Origin: an uncultured Schlesneria sp.
GTDB lineage: Bacteria > Planctomycetota > Planctomycetia > Planctomycetales > Planctomycetaceae
NCBI GenBank assembly: GCA_903904835.1
Contig: CAIVEI010000006.1
Location: forward strand, 1-64,000
Direction: 5' to 3'
DNA length: 64,000 bases
A model generated the notes under the pieces. It saw only the letters and a program-made list of their open reading frames with translations. It was not told the origin of the DNA and did not search any database. Shown here one piece after another: positions 8,022 to 17,699 of the stretch. The translations under genes and the position numbers were made by a program. Positions within the stretch are counted from its first letter, which is position 1; every line of letters starts with the position of its first letter.

Positions 8022-8336
8022 GAATGTTGTGAAAAGAGTTGATCGTCTGTTTTTCGACAAACACTTTGATGACTTTCAACGCATATTTCCCGATGTTGTC
8101 ATAGGTGGTTTCAAAGCCTGATTCGCAGTGGCTGCCAACTGTGGGTTACATCTGCGGTATCCCACGTGGGTTTCCAACCGGTTTTCGTTGCAGATTGGGT
8201 TCTAAAACTGACTCTAGGAATTCGGGACGTGCAATTTCCAATCGCTATTCGATATCCACTCTCCAGCAATCACTTTTGGTTTTGTTTCAAGAGACTCACT
8301 CGGACATTTGCGAAGGTAGGACTTCTTCATGGGCGC
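8022..8336. other. Intergenic spacer with an insertion-sequence-end-like motif
   Basis: The spacer has no convincing gene, although the frame of the next gene is open from 8166. At 8103-8115 it holds AGGTGGTTTCAAA, which matches the arms of the small inverted-repeat element near 13.1 kb. It may be a leftover IS5/IS1031-type end. A purine-rich AAGGTAGGA at about 8313-8321 lies upstream of the chosen start 8337, but the spacing is long. Confidence 0.35.
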
Positions 8337-10007
8337 ATGATCTGCTCATTGTTCCATTCGAGCACTGGGAGGCGGGTTTCATTGCTATTCCACCGTGCCG
8401 CATTCGTGCTTTCTATGATATTTTTCGGTGTACCTACGGCGGCGATTGGGGCCATTAATGAAACTGACCGGAATTGCGTTGATCGTTGTATAATAGAGTT
8501 TGCTGCGGGTACGGGGCATCCCATTACGACGGAGCAGCTCGATCGAACCATCGCGTTGTCTGGGATGCCCACGAATGTTGCGTACCGAAGTCTTGCTGAC
8601 TGCATGTCCCTTTTGCGTTTATTCAACATACCTACCGCCGCCCGACAAATCAGAGTTTCCAAGCAAGGCGGCTTCCCGCGACTGTCAATTGTCTTTCTGC
8701 CATCACTTAATCCAAATGATGTTGGTCATGTATCGGTGATTAGGACGGACAAAGATGGGAGGATCAATGTATTTGATCCAGCGTCTAATCCAAGCCAATA
8801 TGTAATCAAGTCGACCGATATATTGCGGGAAATAACAACTATTGCAATTGTGCCTGAAGAAGATGCTACGGCTGATTTCCATGTTAAATTCGCACAGACG
8901 TTTCTGATTGCTTTGTCGATCGTCGGCGTGGTTTATTTGTGGCTTCGGCGAAATATTGGCCGAAATCGAGGCTCGTCGGGAATCGCACTTTTGGCCCTCG
9001 GGGTTCTTCTAACTACGGTCGAAGGTTGCGGCGATTCATTGAGCGCCGCGAAGGAAGGTATTGATGTCCGCCCAGATGTATACGATCATGGGGTGATCAA
9101 TGTTGCCTCGAACGCTGCAACCGTAGATGATAATATTACTGTAAAGAATAATAGTCGCGTACGAATTGTCCTAACGGCTACAGTAAACTGCTCATGCACT
9201 CTTGTTCCAGACTGGGGTCAGCTTGGGAAAGAATTATCTCCCGGCGAAGTAATCAGCGTGCCGGTGTCTGTTAGGCTTAATACGAAATACGGCGCGTTTG
9301 TTGAGAAGGTTCAGTTTGCAACAAAGAATGGAGAGTTGCCACCGCGTGAGGCTATAATTAAAGGAATTGTTTCGAGATCGCCAACCGCGTCGGTTGAACG
9401 AATAAAATTGGTTGGAACATCTATGCAAGAGGCGTCGAAAACGTTGGAGGTAGTCTATGTGCGTGTACACGACAGCGATGTTAGTCAACTCGATTCATTC
9501 GTTGTAAACGCGAATGATCCAGAGGTTGCCGCGCAATTCGTGATAGGTCAGCCGATTCGCCGAAGCGGGGCGGACTCTGGCGGGCGAATAGCTGATATCT
9601 GGGCGGTGCCAATTGCGTTTAAAGGGCGGCACAACAGCTCGCAGCAAGAGGAGGCGACGTTGGAAATGAAATGGTCGCGTCCACAATGCACGACGGCAGT
9701 GAAATTAATAGGGATCAATCAACAAGATATTGATCTGCCGCCGAAGATATTTATAGAAGGCGGGATCGTCGGCCGCAACATAGCCAAAACTCTTCCAATC
9801 CGCATCAACAGTCCTTTAGATCCTTCAACAATATCGGTCGTGGCTTCAAAGGGCGTCAGATGTGAAATATTGCCGGAACCATGGCGACTGGTCATTGTAG
9901 TAAACCCAACTGTTAGCGGAGAATTCAGACATGAAGTCTACTGCACTGTTGGCGACAGGTTCGCGAGTTCGAAATGCGTCATTTTTGGAACCGCAAAAGA
10001 GCAATAG
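8337..10007 (+). CDS. C39-peptidase-like / DUF1573 fusion, membrane protein
   Basis: From ATG 8337 the product has 556 residues. Residues 15-40 form a signal or membrane segment. Residues 45-175 resemble a C39-type papain-like domain: Cys47 in DRNCVDRC, His131 in DVGHVSVI, and Asp147 in NVFDPA form a plausible catalytic triad, with hydrophobic FPRLSIVFLP before the histidine. A membrane segment follows at about 185-203. Then comes a second hydrophobic stretch ending VEGCGDS, which looks like an internal lipoprotein signal. The rest is a DUF1573-type Ig-like domain with VNCSCT and further beta domains. The frame is open upstream to 8166 but lacks family-like sequence. The gene may process or tether an exported peptide; the substrate is unknown. 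Confidence 0.65.
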   Translation: MICSLFHSSTGRRVSLLFHRAAFVLSMIFFGVPTAAIGAINETDRNCVDRCIIEFAAGTGHPITTEQLDRTIALSGMPTNVAYRSLADCMSLLRLFNIPTAARQIRVSKQGGFPRLSIVFLPSLNPNDVGHVSVIRTDKDGRINVFDPASNPSQYVIKSTDILREITTIAIVPEEDATADFHVKFAQTFLIALSIVGVVYLWLRRNIGRNRGSSGIALLALGVLLTTVEGCGDSLSAAKEGIDVRPDVYDHGVINVASNAATVDDNITVKNNSRVRIVLTATVNCSCTLVPDWGQLGKELSPGEVISVPVSVRLNTKYGAFVEKVQFATKNGELPPREAIIKGIVSRSPTASVERIKLVGTSMQEASKTLEVVYVRVHDSDVSQLDSFVVNANDPEVAAQFVIGQPIRRSGADSGGRIADIWAVPIAFKGRHNSSQQEEATLEMKWSRPQCTTAVKLIGINQQDIDLPPKIFIEGGIVGRNIAKTLPIRINSPLDPSTISVVASKGVRCEILPEPWRLVIVVNPTVSGEFRHEVYCTVGDRFASSKCVIFGTAKEQ

Positions 10008-10421
10008 ATCTAATTTCAAAACATCGTTGCTGGCGCCGGTGTCGATGGTCCGGCAAGGAGCGGACGCGTTGGATCGCAAATCAATCGAGCTTCAATCGGT
10101 GGCACACTATTCACTCCATGAGTGAAATGGAGTGTCGTCGGCAATCTTCTACAAGTGAATAATGCGCTCGTGCGGGCAGCGTTCTTCTGCGTCGCATTGT
10201 GATTAATGCCATCGCAAGTTGGCCCGGTTTATGAGTATCGACTCACTTTCTTTCTTACATATTTATGTGTCCGCAATCGTGATACGTCACGCGTGGCTGT
10301 CGGAACAAGAGACTTTTCGAATACGCGGTAATGTAGTTGGCGTATTCTACGCCGCCTGATACTATTCCAAAGCCCGCGTTTTCGGCTCTAAGCGGTTTAA
10401 GGACTGTACTTAAGACGCTGG
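10008..10421. other. Intergenic spacer, nothing recognised
   Basis: This 414-bp stretch separates two convergent genes. I see no RNA gene, clear terminator or credible open frame. The short plus-strand frames here look like chance openings. Confidence 0.4.
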
Positions 10422-11495
10422 CTATTGGCTTGTCTTACGCCCTTGGCGGAAACGTCCCCAGGAAGACGTGACAACTAAACATCCAACCCATCCGGCGAAA
10501 TTTATGCCAAGCTGAACCGTCCAAGTTGGTGAAAGGGCTCTGAGCGCCATTTCAGAGAAAATTGCGAGGAATCCACCCGTGCAATACCCGACTAGCGCAT
10601 TTTGACCGCAATTGATGAAGGGGCGGGCTAGGCGGCTACGCAGCAGTATGTGTGACGAAGGGATTGCGCAATAACCGACTATCACGATGCAGGTAAAATG
10701 GAGCAACCGTAAGAGCCCCAGATTCTGTTTGTTGATCAAAACCGACTTCCATGGAACTCCAAACTCAGATCGGATGACGAACAGAAGGCAGACAACCATT
10801 AAAGCGACGATGACAATCAACGGTTTCGGACGCAGACGGGAACGGGACGTGGGATTTAACATCGCAATCGCGCACGCACAAAAAAAAAGGAATTGCCACG
10901 CAAATGGATTGAAAAACAGGGCGTCGCGCCATGGTTGTGGCAAGCATATATGCATAGGGAACATCTGCACCAATGAATATACAAATGCTGAAATGAACCA
11001 TATTAGGTACGGGTATGCCGACAATCCGGCTACCACTAATGGGAGTAACAACAGGAATGCGACGTAAAGTGCCAGAATGAAGAACTGTAAAAGCTCCAGC
11101 CTAAAGGTTTCTATTGCGATGATCGTCTCAATTGGATTTGTCTTGACAAGTTGCATATTCCAAGGAAGTCCGAAAAACACGGGCTCGGTCCTACCTTCGG
11201 CTAAAAATAATATCGCGAGCGCTACAATTGTTATTATAACCTTGACTATATAAAGTTGCGCGGCCCGAGCCCACGCCCGTTCTGCGCAGTTTATAAAACC
11301 GCGATCAGTCAGTCGGCTGCCGTAGCTCAGACCGCAAGAATATCCTGAAAGAAAGATAAAAACGTCAGACATATCGGAGAGTCCAAACGCGATTGGAGTG
11401 TAATTATAAATAATATTGCCGCGAACATGGTCAGAAAACAAAATTAGGAGAGCGATCCCGCGAACAAAATCGATTCGAAAATCACGAATTGCCAT
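10422..11495 (-). CDS. OpgC-family membrane acyltransferase-like protein
   Basis: The 357-residue product is a polytopic membrane protein with about ten hydrophobic segments. The N-terminus IRDFRIDFVRGIALLILFSDHVRG and the later MSDVFIFLSGYSCGLSYG block are typical of OpgC, the membrane protein that adds succinyl groups to osmoregulated periplasmic glucans, within the wider acyltransferase-3 group. The substrate in this organism is unknown. The start ATG 11495 lies only 8 bp from the target duplication of the neighbouring insertion sequence, so the element has probably separated this gene from its original promoter. It lies in the accessory island. Confidence 0.82.
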   Translation of the reverse strand: MAIRDFRIDFVRGIALLILFSDHVRGNIIYNYTPIAFGLSDMSDVFIFLSGYSCGLSYGSRLTDRGFINCAERAWARAAQLYIVKVIITIVALAILFLAEGRTEPVFFGLPWNMQLVKTNPIETIIAIETFRLELLQFFILALYVAFLLLLPLVVAGLSAYPYLIWFISAFVYSLVQMFPMHICLPQPWRDALFFNPFAWQFLFFCACAIAMLNPTSRSRLRPKPLIVIVALMVVCLLFVIRSEFGVPWKSVLINKQNLGLLRLLHFTCIVIVGYCAIPSSHILLRSRLARPFINCGQNALVGYCTGGFLAIFSEMALRALSPTWTVQLGINFAGWVGCLVVTSSWGRFRQGRKTSQ

Positions 11496-11503
11496 AACAT
11501 CTC

Positions 11504-11510
11504 ACTTCGT
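11504..11510. repeat. Target-site duplication, left copy
   Basis: The sequence ACTTCGT directly flanks the left terminal repeat and is repeated exactly at 13036-13042 beyond the right one, which marks the insertion boundary. Confidence 0.75.
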
Positions 11511-13035
11511 CTGCACTTTCCGACATTTCTTTAGTCGGCTGATCAAAAACCAGAGGAATTGCAAAGACGTCTACACAGCCACGGGGCTTCTGGGTAATAG
11601 ACGGTTTACCAAGACTGTTTTCACGCAAAAGGAGTTCCCCGATGGCTGCATGGACGCTGCCCAAGAGGATAGCAGAATGGTGTGGATTTCTCGCGGGCGC
11701 ATTGGATCGCAGAAGTCGAAAATATTTCACAACCGTGATCCTTGGAATGGTGCTGGCCAGCGGGCGACGGACGGTCTCCAGTTGGCTGCGAGCGGCGGGT
11801 GTTACCGATGATTCGCAGGATCATTATTACTTTCTGCAAACCGTCGGGCGCAATGCGTGTCATCTAGCGACGAGGCTATTGCATCTGGCCTTCAGGCAGA
11901 TTCCCGTCAGTCATGTGGGCGAATTTATCAAACTGGCACTGGATGACTCACCCACGAAGCGGTACGGACCCAAGATCGAACTGGCGGGCATCCACCATAA
12001 TCCGACGCCCGGGCCCTCGGGCTCAGAGTTGTTGTATGGGCATGTCTGGGTCACCATGAGTTGACTGGTCACTCATCCCTTGTGGGGTTGCATTGGTTTG
12101 CCCCTACGAGCATTGATGTACGTGCGTCGGAAAGATCTGAAGGTACTCGAGGACAACGGACGTGCTCCCTGGTCGTTCCGAACCAAACTGGAGATGGCTG
12201 CGGAACTGGTGGAATGGTGTATCGTGCTCTTCCAAACGTGGTTTCAGAAGCGGGTGATGGTGGTTGTCGACGGAGCGTACGCAAAGAAGCCGTTCTTGAG
12301 CCGCATGTTGAAAGCCGGTGCTGTGGTGGTCAGTCGACTGCGGAAGGATACGGCGTTGTTCGATCTTCCTAAGCCGGTGAAACGTCGCGGCAAGGGTCGA
12401 CCTCGAAAGTACGGACGGCGGCGACTCTCACTGGCGCACCGAGGCGGTCATCGTCGCGGATGGACGACCCTCGAGCTGGTGCTGTATGGCGTCGCACAGC
12501 AGGTGACTTTCAAAACATTCCTGGCCACGTACCCGCCTGCGGGTGGCGTGATCCGCGTGGTGATCGTGAAATGTTTTCGTCCGGGCACGCCGGGATTTAA
12601 TGACAGCTCATTGGAATGGGTGGCGTCCTTCCGTACCGACCCCACGGTGTCCGCCGAGACGATCATTCAAGCCGTTGCCGACCGCGCTGCCATCGAACAA
12701 AATTTCCACGATGTCAAAGAGGCCCACGGTGCGGGTCAGCAACAGGTCCGAAATGTCTGGCGCAACGTCGCCTGCTGGAATCTCTGCTACTTTGGTGGAA
12801 TTGTGGTCTTGGCGTCGATCAGGAACGACGCTGAAGCAGCGAAGCGACCGACCGTGGGACGACCCCGCACGTCGACCGAGTCACGCCGACCGCCTCAAAA
12901 CGCTGAAAAAACAGGTGCTTCACGAAACATTTTCAGCGCTTCCCCGCCCGCTTCGCGTAGCACAAAAAATTAATAAGCTTTGGAATGCACTTACGCGCCT
13001 CGCGACCTAAACTACACAAATCTCAGAAAGTGCAG
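11511..13035 (+). mobile_element. Decayed insertion sequence, IS4/IS701-like DDE superfamily
   Basis: The 1525-bp element is bounded by 20-bp imperfect inverted repeats: left 11511-11530, right 13016-13035, 17 of 20 positions matching and starting CTGCACTTTC. A 7-bp direct duplication ACTTCGT lies outside both ends. It contains a single transposase gene that is broken by a stop codon and a frameshift. The intact ends and duplication suggest a fairly recent insertion followed by inactivation. Confidence 0.82.
11642..13010 (+). pseudogene. Transposase pseudogene with in-frame TGA and C-terminal frameshift
   Basis: The DDE-type transposase is recognisable from LALDDSPTKRYG (first Asp), MVVVDGAYAKK (second Asp), and the IS4-superfamily-like DRAAIEQNFHDVKE block with R-x3-E-x6-K spacing. 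A TGA at 12062-12064 interrupts an otherwise continuous frame after HVWVTMS, where a tryptophan codon is the likely ancestor; the frame continues as LVTHPLWGCIGLPL. Around 12840-12870 the sense passes to the next frame, which carries the more plausible end DDPARRPSHADRLKTLKKQ. The enzyme cannot be made intact. It would otherwise catalyse cut-and-paste movement of the surrounding element. Confidence 0.82.
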
Positions 13036-13042
13036 ACTTCGT
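13036..13042. repeat. Target-site duplication, right copy
   Basis: ACTTCGT, identical to 11504-11510, lies immediately outside the right terminal repeat of the insertion sequence. Confidence 0.75.
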
Positions 13043-13066
13043 GCAGAAACTTTCAAAACCAGTTGA

Positions 13067-13159
13067 GAGGTGGCTTCAAAATCAGTTTCTTGCAGATCGA
13101 ACAGCCGCCTAGAAATCCACATTCGGCAACATTGATTTTGGAAGTTTTGAAACCACCTT
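13067..13159. repeat. Small inverted-repeat (MITE-like) element
   Basis: AGGTGGCTTCAAAA (13068-13081) and TTTTGAAACCACCT (13145-13158) are inverted copies with one mismatch, around 63 bp of non-coding sequence. The arm resembles the ends of IS5/IS1031-type elements, so this may be a deletion derivative. It fills part of the 303-bp gap between the larger insertion sequence and the next gene; nothing else is recognised in that gap. Confidence 0.5.
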
Positions 13160-13345
13160 GAGTCATCCACAACTTGAGCATTGCCCAAGTCTTCACCGCT
13201 GAATATTAGCAGCCATCAGATAGCACTATCCAGTTCTTGTATTCAATTACCGAGTCTTTCTTTGTAGATGCACGAAAATGCTGGACCGCGCTTCTCAACA
13301 TGATCCACGCCGAGTTCAATACTCACGAAGCCGCTTCCGCTGATT

Positions 13346-15112
13346 TTAATTGTCGCCATTGATTCCGTCTTCCGAAATCTCCCTAGATGTGATTTGATAA
13401 ATATATATCGAGTATCCCGCCATGTGTTCGGGCACAAATCGCTGAAAATGCGTGTAAATTGGCTTGTCATGTTCATAATGCCGATACCCGACGAGGTGAT
13501 TCACGCTTATCGCGTACCACCCTGGTTTCAGCACTGATCGGCCGTGTCGATCCTCAATTTGCGAAACAGGTTCAAAAGGGAATCCCGCGAGTTTTGGGTC
13601 CGCGTATCCGAAGTATGCAAGTTGAATAGGGCTGACATCGGGATGGCGATCGACAAACCGTTTCAATTCAAGAAGATCCTGTCCCCAGTCGATGTTGGCA
13701 TCGAGAAGATGTCTTGGCCCGCCGAGCGGGGTGCCAGCGGTGATGTTAAAAAACGACATTGAATGCGGATAAATTGAAATACTTTCCATGATTGCTGCGA
13801 TCAGGCACAACGCGCACAAGGCTTTGAGTGGACGACGCCCCGTTTCAAACACCCTGCCTGTTCTGCTCGCGAAGATCAACAGAAAGGGGAACGAAGGAAG
13901 AACATACCGCAGATACCGATTGAATCCGGTCTGGGAACTGACCAGAACCAATACCGTCATCGCGGGGATTAAAAGCACCATTTCATGGCGAATCGCAACC
14001 TTGTACCCACGACATCCGATGGCGAGGAATGCTGCCATAGAGATCAAAAACAGTGTGCCCAGCGGCGTTTTCACTGCAAATGCATAAAGGTAATAATACC
14101 ACCATCCGCCACGCTTTTGCTCGCCGCGCAAATACGACCACTTCCCTCGTTCGAAGTCGAATTTCTGAATATCGACCCCGCGTAGATAGTTGGCAGGCAC
14201 CGGAACGGGGGCCGCTTCGAGCCAGGTTCCACGAAATCGGTTGCCAGGCGAGGCGTGCGCCGCCGGCCCTCCCAATATGTGACTGATAAAATTGAAGTCA
14301 CCGAGCCGTTGAAGACTTCCTTCAAAACCGTAACCAAGATTGAGAACGTATAGGCCCAACAAACAAATGCCGGATAGTTGCAATCCGGACGGCTTACCAT
14401 CGGTTGTTGAACGAATGCAAAACCGCCAGGCAATCCAGGTCAATGGCCAAAGAATGAACAGGATGATCCAAGTCGATTTTGCCAATTCTGCCAGACCGAG
14501 TGCAAATCCGCCGACCAACATCGTGAATGTATTCGGATTTTTGAGCCAGCGCCAAAAAGAGTAGGCGGCGGCGGCACCGAACGCGGCCGCTCCCAGATCG
14601 GGTGTGATCGTCGATCCCCAGGCGAGGACGTTCGGGCAAAAGCTCCACAAAAGCAATGCCACGAATCCCGACGAGACACCAAATAACTCGCGCGCCCATT
14701 GAAAGCAGATCCAGCCGCCAAAAATTGCAACTGGGATCTGGGCCCAGCGGCAAATGGTAAACAGCCAGAACGAATCAAATCCATTTGCTCGCAAGAAATT
14801 TTCGCCAACGACAAATTCCGGTCGTGCGTAGGGACCGTCAGAGACAGACGTCCAGTCCGTTTTTGGGTTACTGAATAATAGCGGAATCGCCGCGACCATC
14901 CGCATTAATGGTGGATTGACTCGATAAAAATCAAAGTTCCCAAACTGCCAATGCGAAAGCCCCGCAGGAAGGTGAGCAATCTCATCAAAAACGGGCGCGT
15001 TAATCACGGAAATCCAACCGAGGAGAAGTCCGTGGATGGTTAGAATTGACCAAAGACAAATTGTTTGATTGTTCGACCTGCACCAACCGTAAAACCATTG
15101 AAAGCGACTCAT
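13346..15112 (-). CDS. GT39/PMT-like membrane glycosyltransferase
   Basis: The 588-residue polytopic protein has the GT39/ArnT/PMT hallmark: after the first membrane segment an acidic pair, Asp43-Glu44 in VFDEIAHLPAG, followed by FDFYRVNPPLMRMVAAIP. These enzymes move a sugar from a polyprenyl-phosphate donor onto a protein or lipid on the outer face of the membrane. The C-terminal part has the motif NIDWGQDLLELKRF and QLAYFGYADP, shared with the paralogues at 19393 and, in part, 21340. It is the last of seven minus-strand genes in the glycosylation block but is separated by a 428-bp gap, so it may have its own promoter. The acceptor is unknown. Confidence 0.85.
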   Translation of the reverse strand: MSRFQWFYGWCRSNNQTICLWSILTIHGLLLGWISVINAPVFDEIAHLPAGLSHWQFGNFDFYRVNPPLMRMVAAIPLLFSNPKTDWTSVSDGPYARPEFVVGENFLRANGFDSFWLFTICRWAQIPVAIFGGWICFQWARELFGVSSGFVALLLWSFCPNVLAWGSTITPDLGAAAFGAAAAYSFWRWLKNPNTFTMLVGGFALGLAELAKSTWIILFILWPLTWIAWRFCIRSTTDGKPSGLQLSGICLLGLYVLNLGYGFEGSLQRLGDFNFISHILGGPAAHASPGNRFRGTWLEAAPVPVPANYLRGVDIQKFDFERGKWSYLRGEQKRGGWWYYYLYAFAVKTPLGTLFLISMAAFLAIGCRGYKVAIRHEMVLLIPAMTVLVLVSSQTGFNRYLRYVLPSFPFLLIFASRTGRVFETGRRPLKALCALCLIAAIMESISIYPHSMSFFNITAGTPLGGPRHLLDANIDWGQDLLELKRFVDRHPDVSPIQLAYFGYADPKLAGFPFEPVSQIEDRHGRSVLKPGWYAISVNHLVGYRHYEHDKPIYTHFQRFVPEHMAGYSIYIYQITSREISEDGINGDN

Positions 15113-15540
15113 GTATCCAGACTTTCGTTGTGTGCAACGGGAAATGTCTTCGGTGGCGTTTGAAATGACCTTTGAAGCGAACGAGAATTCGAGAGTATCG
15201 ATACCAATCCAGGAAACATTCGAGACCAGCTGATATTACCAAATCGCCGAACTCGACCACTAAAATCCCGCGCGGCGAGTCGCCAATCATACGAAAGATC
15301 GGGACCGCCAAGTCAACAGCGATTTGAACAGGTGGCCGCGAACGGAACAAAGAGCAGACGAGACAATTGTGTTAGAAAAATTGCCGATATCGCCCGGAGT
15401 TTTAGGAATGGCGGGTATGCACGAATAATAAACGGCTAACGTCGTCCAACGTTTTTGGAGAAAATTCTCAGCCAGAAAGAATTTCGCAACAGGTAGCACC
15501 GCTGGGAACGGGTCAGAGATGCCGAGACAATCGTACATTC
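15113..15540. other. Intergenic spacer, possible decayed minus-strand frame
   Basis: The 428-bp gap has a weak minus-strand frame (15287-15556, about 89 residues) overlapping the end of the upstream gene. It has no recognisable domain, and I do not accept it as a gene. No RNA or terminator is clear. Confidence 0.35.
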
Positions 15541-16506
15541 CTATCGCAACCTCCAAATCAGGAAGCCAATTGTCGCCAGGCCGGCCAAAAGTACGGCAAT
15601 TCCAATCAAGCTGAGCGGATGAAAAAGGGCGGTACTGGTTTTTTTGACGGCCGCGACAAATGTTTCATTGCTTGAAGTGATTTCGATATTATCGATCTGG
15701 ATGTCGTATGGCTTAGTGGTTTCTCCCATGACTGAAAATCCCACCTGAATCTTATCGATGGGTCCCGACCCATATTTGACTTCTGCGAGGTGTTGGAATC
15801 CTTCATTTTCATCCGTCGATTGCGAATACAAGACTGTCTCACCCTCGCGGCGGATGCGCAGGCGTCCTTTTTTAGCATCCCCTTTTGTGAATTTCCACGT
15901 CTGTTTCTCTTTTGAAGGTTCGAAAGGGAGATGGAAAACAACGAAACCTTCTCCCGCATCATGCAAATTGGACCTTGCCAGATGTGCCATTCCCTGGGGG
16001 CCGCTTGCAATGATCTCCAGATTGACGAACTCCTTTGTCGGATTGGGTAAGCTGCTGATTCGATAATCGACGGTGGCCTCGAAATCGCCTTTGATCCTGA
16101 ATTTGCTTCCAAAGTGGAATTGCGGCCGCGCTGCGGGACCTGGTGGAATCACGACGTGCAGGGCTCCATCGGTGACTTCGACCGTGCCAACCTCCGGAGC
16201 GACTTTGTCCATCTTCCATTGTTCGCGGTCGAATTCGTTGTTTTCGAATTCTTCGCGAACATCGAGACTCTCGGCCAGACTCGATTGCGGCATTCCCCAA
16301 AAAAGAGCAACGAGCGAAATCATCGTCAGAATGTGACGTGCTCGCTTGAAGCGGAAGATTGACTTCACTCGCTGATTTGCATCGGCAATCGTTGAACGCC
16401 GTACTACACCCGCAGGGCCGTGAAGTTGACTCACTTTTGTAATCTCCGATCGCTCAAGGTCACTCGAAACAATTCCTCGTTTCACGACATCAAAAATCGC
16501 CGACAT
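15541..16506 (-). CDS. Secreted, anchored beta-sandwich protein (DUF1583-like possible)
   Basis: From ATG 16506 the product is 321 residues. A basic stretch is followed by a hydrophobic signal ([22 protein letters not shown]), a concanavalin/LamG-like extracellular part ([50 protein letters not shown]), and a C-terminal membrane segment ([19 protein letters not shown]) ending RLR. It is likely exported and anchored in the membrane. The fold type resembles planctomycete DUF1583 proteins, which are uncharacterised. Its start overlaps the end of the upstream DUF1559 gene by 17 bp, which indicates one transcript. Confidence 0.62.
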   Translation of the reverse strand: MSAIFDVVKRGIVSSDLERSEITKVSQLHGPAGVVRRSTIADANQRVKSIFRFKRARHILTMISLVALFWGMPQSSLAESLDVREEFENNEFDREQWKMDKVAPEVGTVEVTDGALHVVIPPGPAARPQFHFGSKFRIKGDFEATVDYRISSLPNPTKEFVNLEIIASGPQGMAHLARSNLHDAGEGFVVFHLPFEPSKEKQTWKFTKGDAKKGRLRIRREGETVLYSQSTDENEGFQHLAEVKYGSGPIDKIQVGFSVMGETTKPYDIQIDNIEITSSNETFVAAVKKTSTALFHPLSLIGIAVLLAGLATIGFLIWRLR

Positions 16507-17641
16507 TTGTTTCTCCTTTGGCAATCGACGCGAGCGCCCGCCAAGTGGTCAAATTGATATTGTTACTGACAAATCGAACCGAACCGTCACCAAGCAAAAG
16601 ATTCACACCACCCACATGTAAACTTGTTGCCGGCATGGAATTGCCGTCCCATGTCTGTCCATTCTTGCAACCCATCTGACCAGGACCAAGGAGATGGTTG
16701 TAACGAGTCCAATTCATGTTTCCCTCAAGCCAGTTCTGGCCGCTATCTGCATCAACCGTGCTGTATGCGTTGGGATTGCTGATATTCAGGAACTCGCACT
16801 CGAATGTGAACTGCGATTCCGTCAGCAGATTCGAGATGTCGTACAGATCGCTTTGGGGGTCACGCACTTGTCCGCTTCCCGTTCCCTTCCGCCGCTCGCT
16901 GAACATCGCCGTCATGGACAATCCATCAGTAATATCTCGAAATTGGATGCTGCTGATCTGGTTGAACGCTCCGTCTGATTGACGCCCGCCCCAGGTGCTG
17001 CCGGTACATGAGCGATAGTTATTGTGTCCCCACGGCTGTGTCAGCCGATCAATGTCCGATGGACAAATAAAAGCCCCGATCTTGACCGTGGCAGCAGGAC
17101 CGTTCGGACCAAGTGCTCCGTTCGGCCCCGTCAAGCCCGTGTAGTAGGGATAAAACGGGGCAATACTGAAATTGATCTGATTGTAGACGTTGGCCTGGTC
17201 TAAATATGGCAGCAACTGACTATGACAGGAATATCGTCGGTCTTTGATTCCCCCAATCGAGGAAACAGTGGTGTCTGTGTCGAATCCAACACCGAACGGA
17301 AGAACCCGGAAATTATCATGATAGTTATGGATCGCCAGTCCAATTTGCCTGAGATTATTTCGGCACCAGATTCGTCTGCTGGACTCCCGAGCTTGCTGGA
17401 CCGCTGGCAACAATAATGCCACCAGCAATCCGATTACAGCGATCACGACAAGCAGTTCAATCAATGTAAAACCGCGTTTGCTTCCCTTTGCTTTCAGATT
17501 GGCAGCTTGCTGGCAAACAACGAACTCGCCATCGAAAGAGGATCGTAAAGGCGAATCCTTGAATGAGGACTCTCGAAAGTTTGCATCACCATTGTTCATT
17601 TCACAACAACCCCAGAACATGGGGTTCCGTCTTGAACTCAT
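16490..17641 (-). CDS. DUF1559 pseudopilin-like protein with N-methylation motif
   Basis: The 383-residue product carries the type IV pilin-like prepilin signature [30 protein letters not shown] at about residues 56-85 and then the DUF1559 core: [36 protein letters not shown], and a C-terminal [17 protein letters not shown]. Planctomycetes have many such proteins, assumed to be processed by a prepilin peptidase and to form surface or secretion-related structures; their roles are unknown. The leader before the motif is unusually long (about 55 residues from ATG 17641, about 41 from ATG 17599). It sits inside a glycosyltransferase operon, so it could be a glycoprotein substrate, which is inference. 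Confidence 0.88.
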   Translation of the reverse strand: MSSRRNPMFWGCCEMNNGDANFRESSFKDSPLRSSFDGEFVVCQQAANLKAKGSKRGFTLIELLVVIAVIGLLVALLLPAVQQARESSRRIWCRNNLRQIGLAIHNYHDNFRVLPFGVGFDTDTTVSSIGGIKDRRYSCHSQLLPYLDQANVYNQINFSIAPFYPYYTGLTGPNGALGPNGPAATVKIGAFICPSDIDRLTQPWGHNNYRSCTGSTWGGRQSDGAFNQISSIQFRDITDGLSMTAMFSERRKGTGSGQVRDPQSDLYDISNLLTESQFTFECEFLNISNPNAYSTVDADSGQNWLEGNMNWTRYNHLLGPGQMGCKNGQTWDGNSMPATSLHVGGVNLLLGDGSVRFVSNNINLTTWRALASIAKGETNVGDF

Positions 17642-17699
17642 GGTAAAGCCTCCGGATTTACGAGTAGCAGTTGCAAGGTCACGAGGGAACCATCGGACC

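Noticed and set aside
12080-12973. Separate second transposase gene
   Set aside because: It is in the same frame as 11642-12064 and continues its domain, so it is one gene split by a TGA.
15287-15556. 89-residue minus-strand frame after the anchored beta-sandwich gene
   Set aside because: No recognised domain or signal; overlaps the end of the upstream gene, and composition is not convincing.
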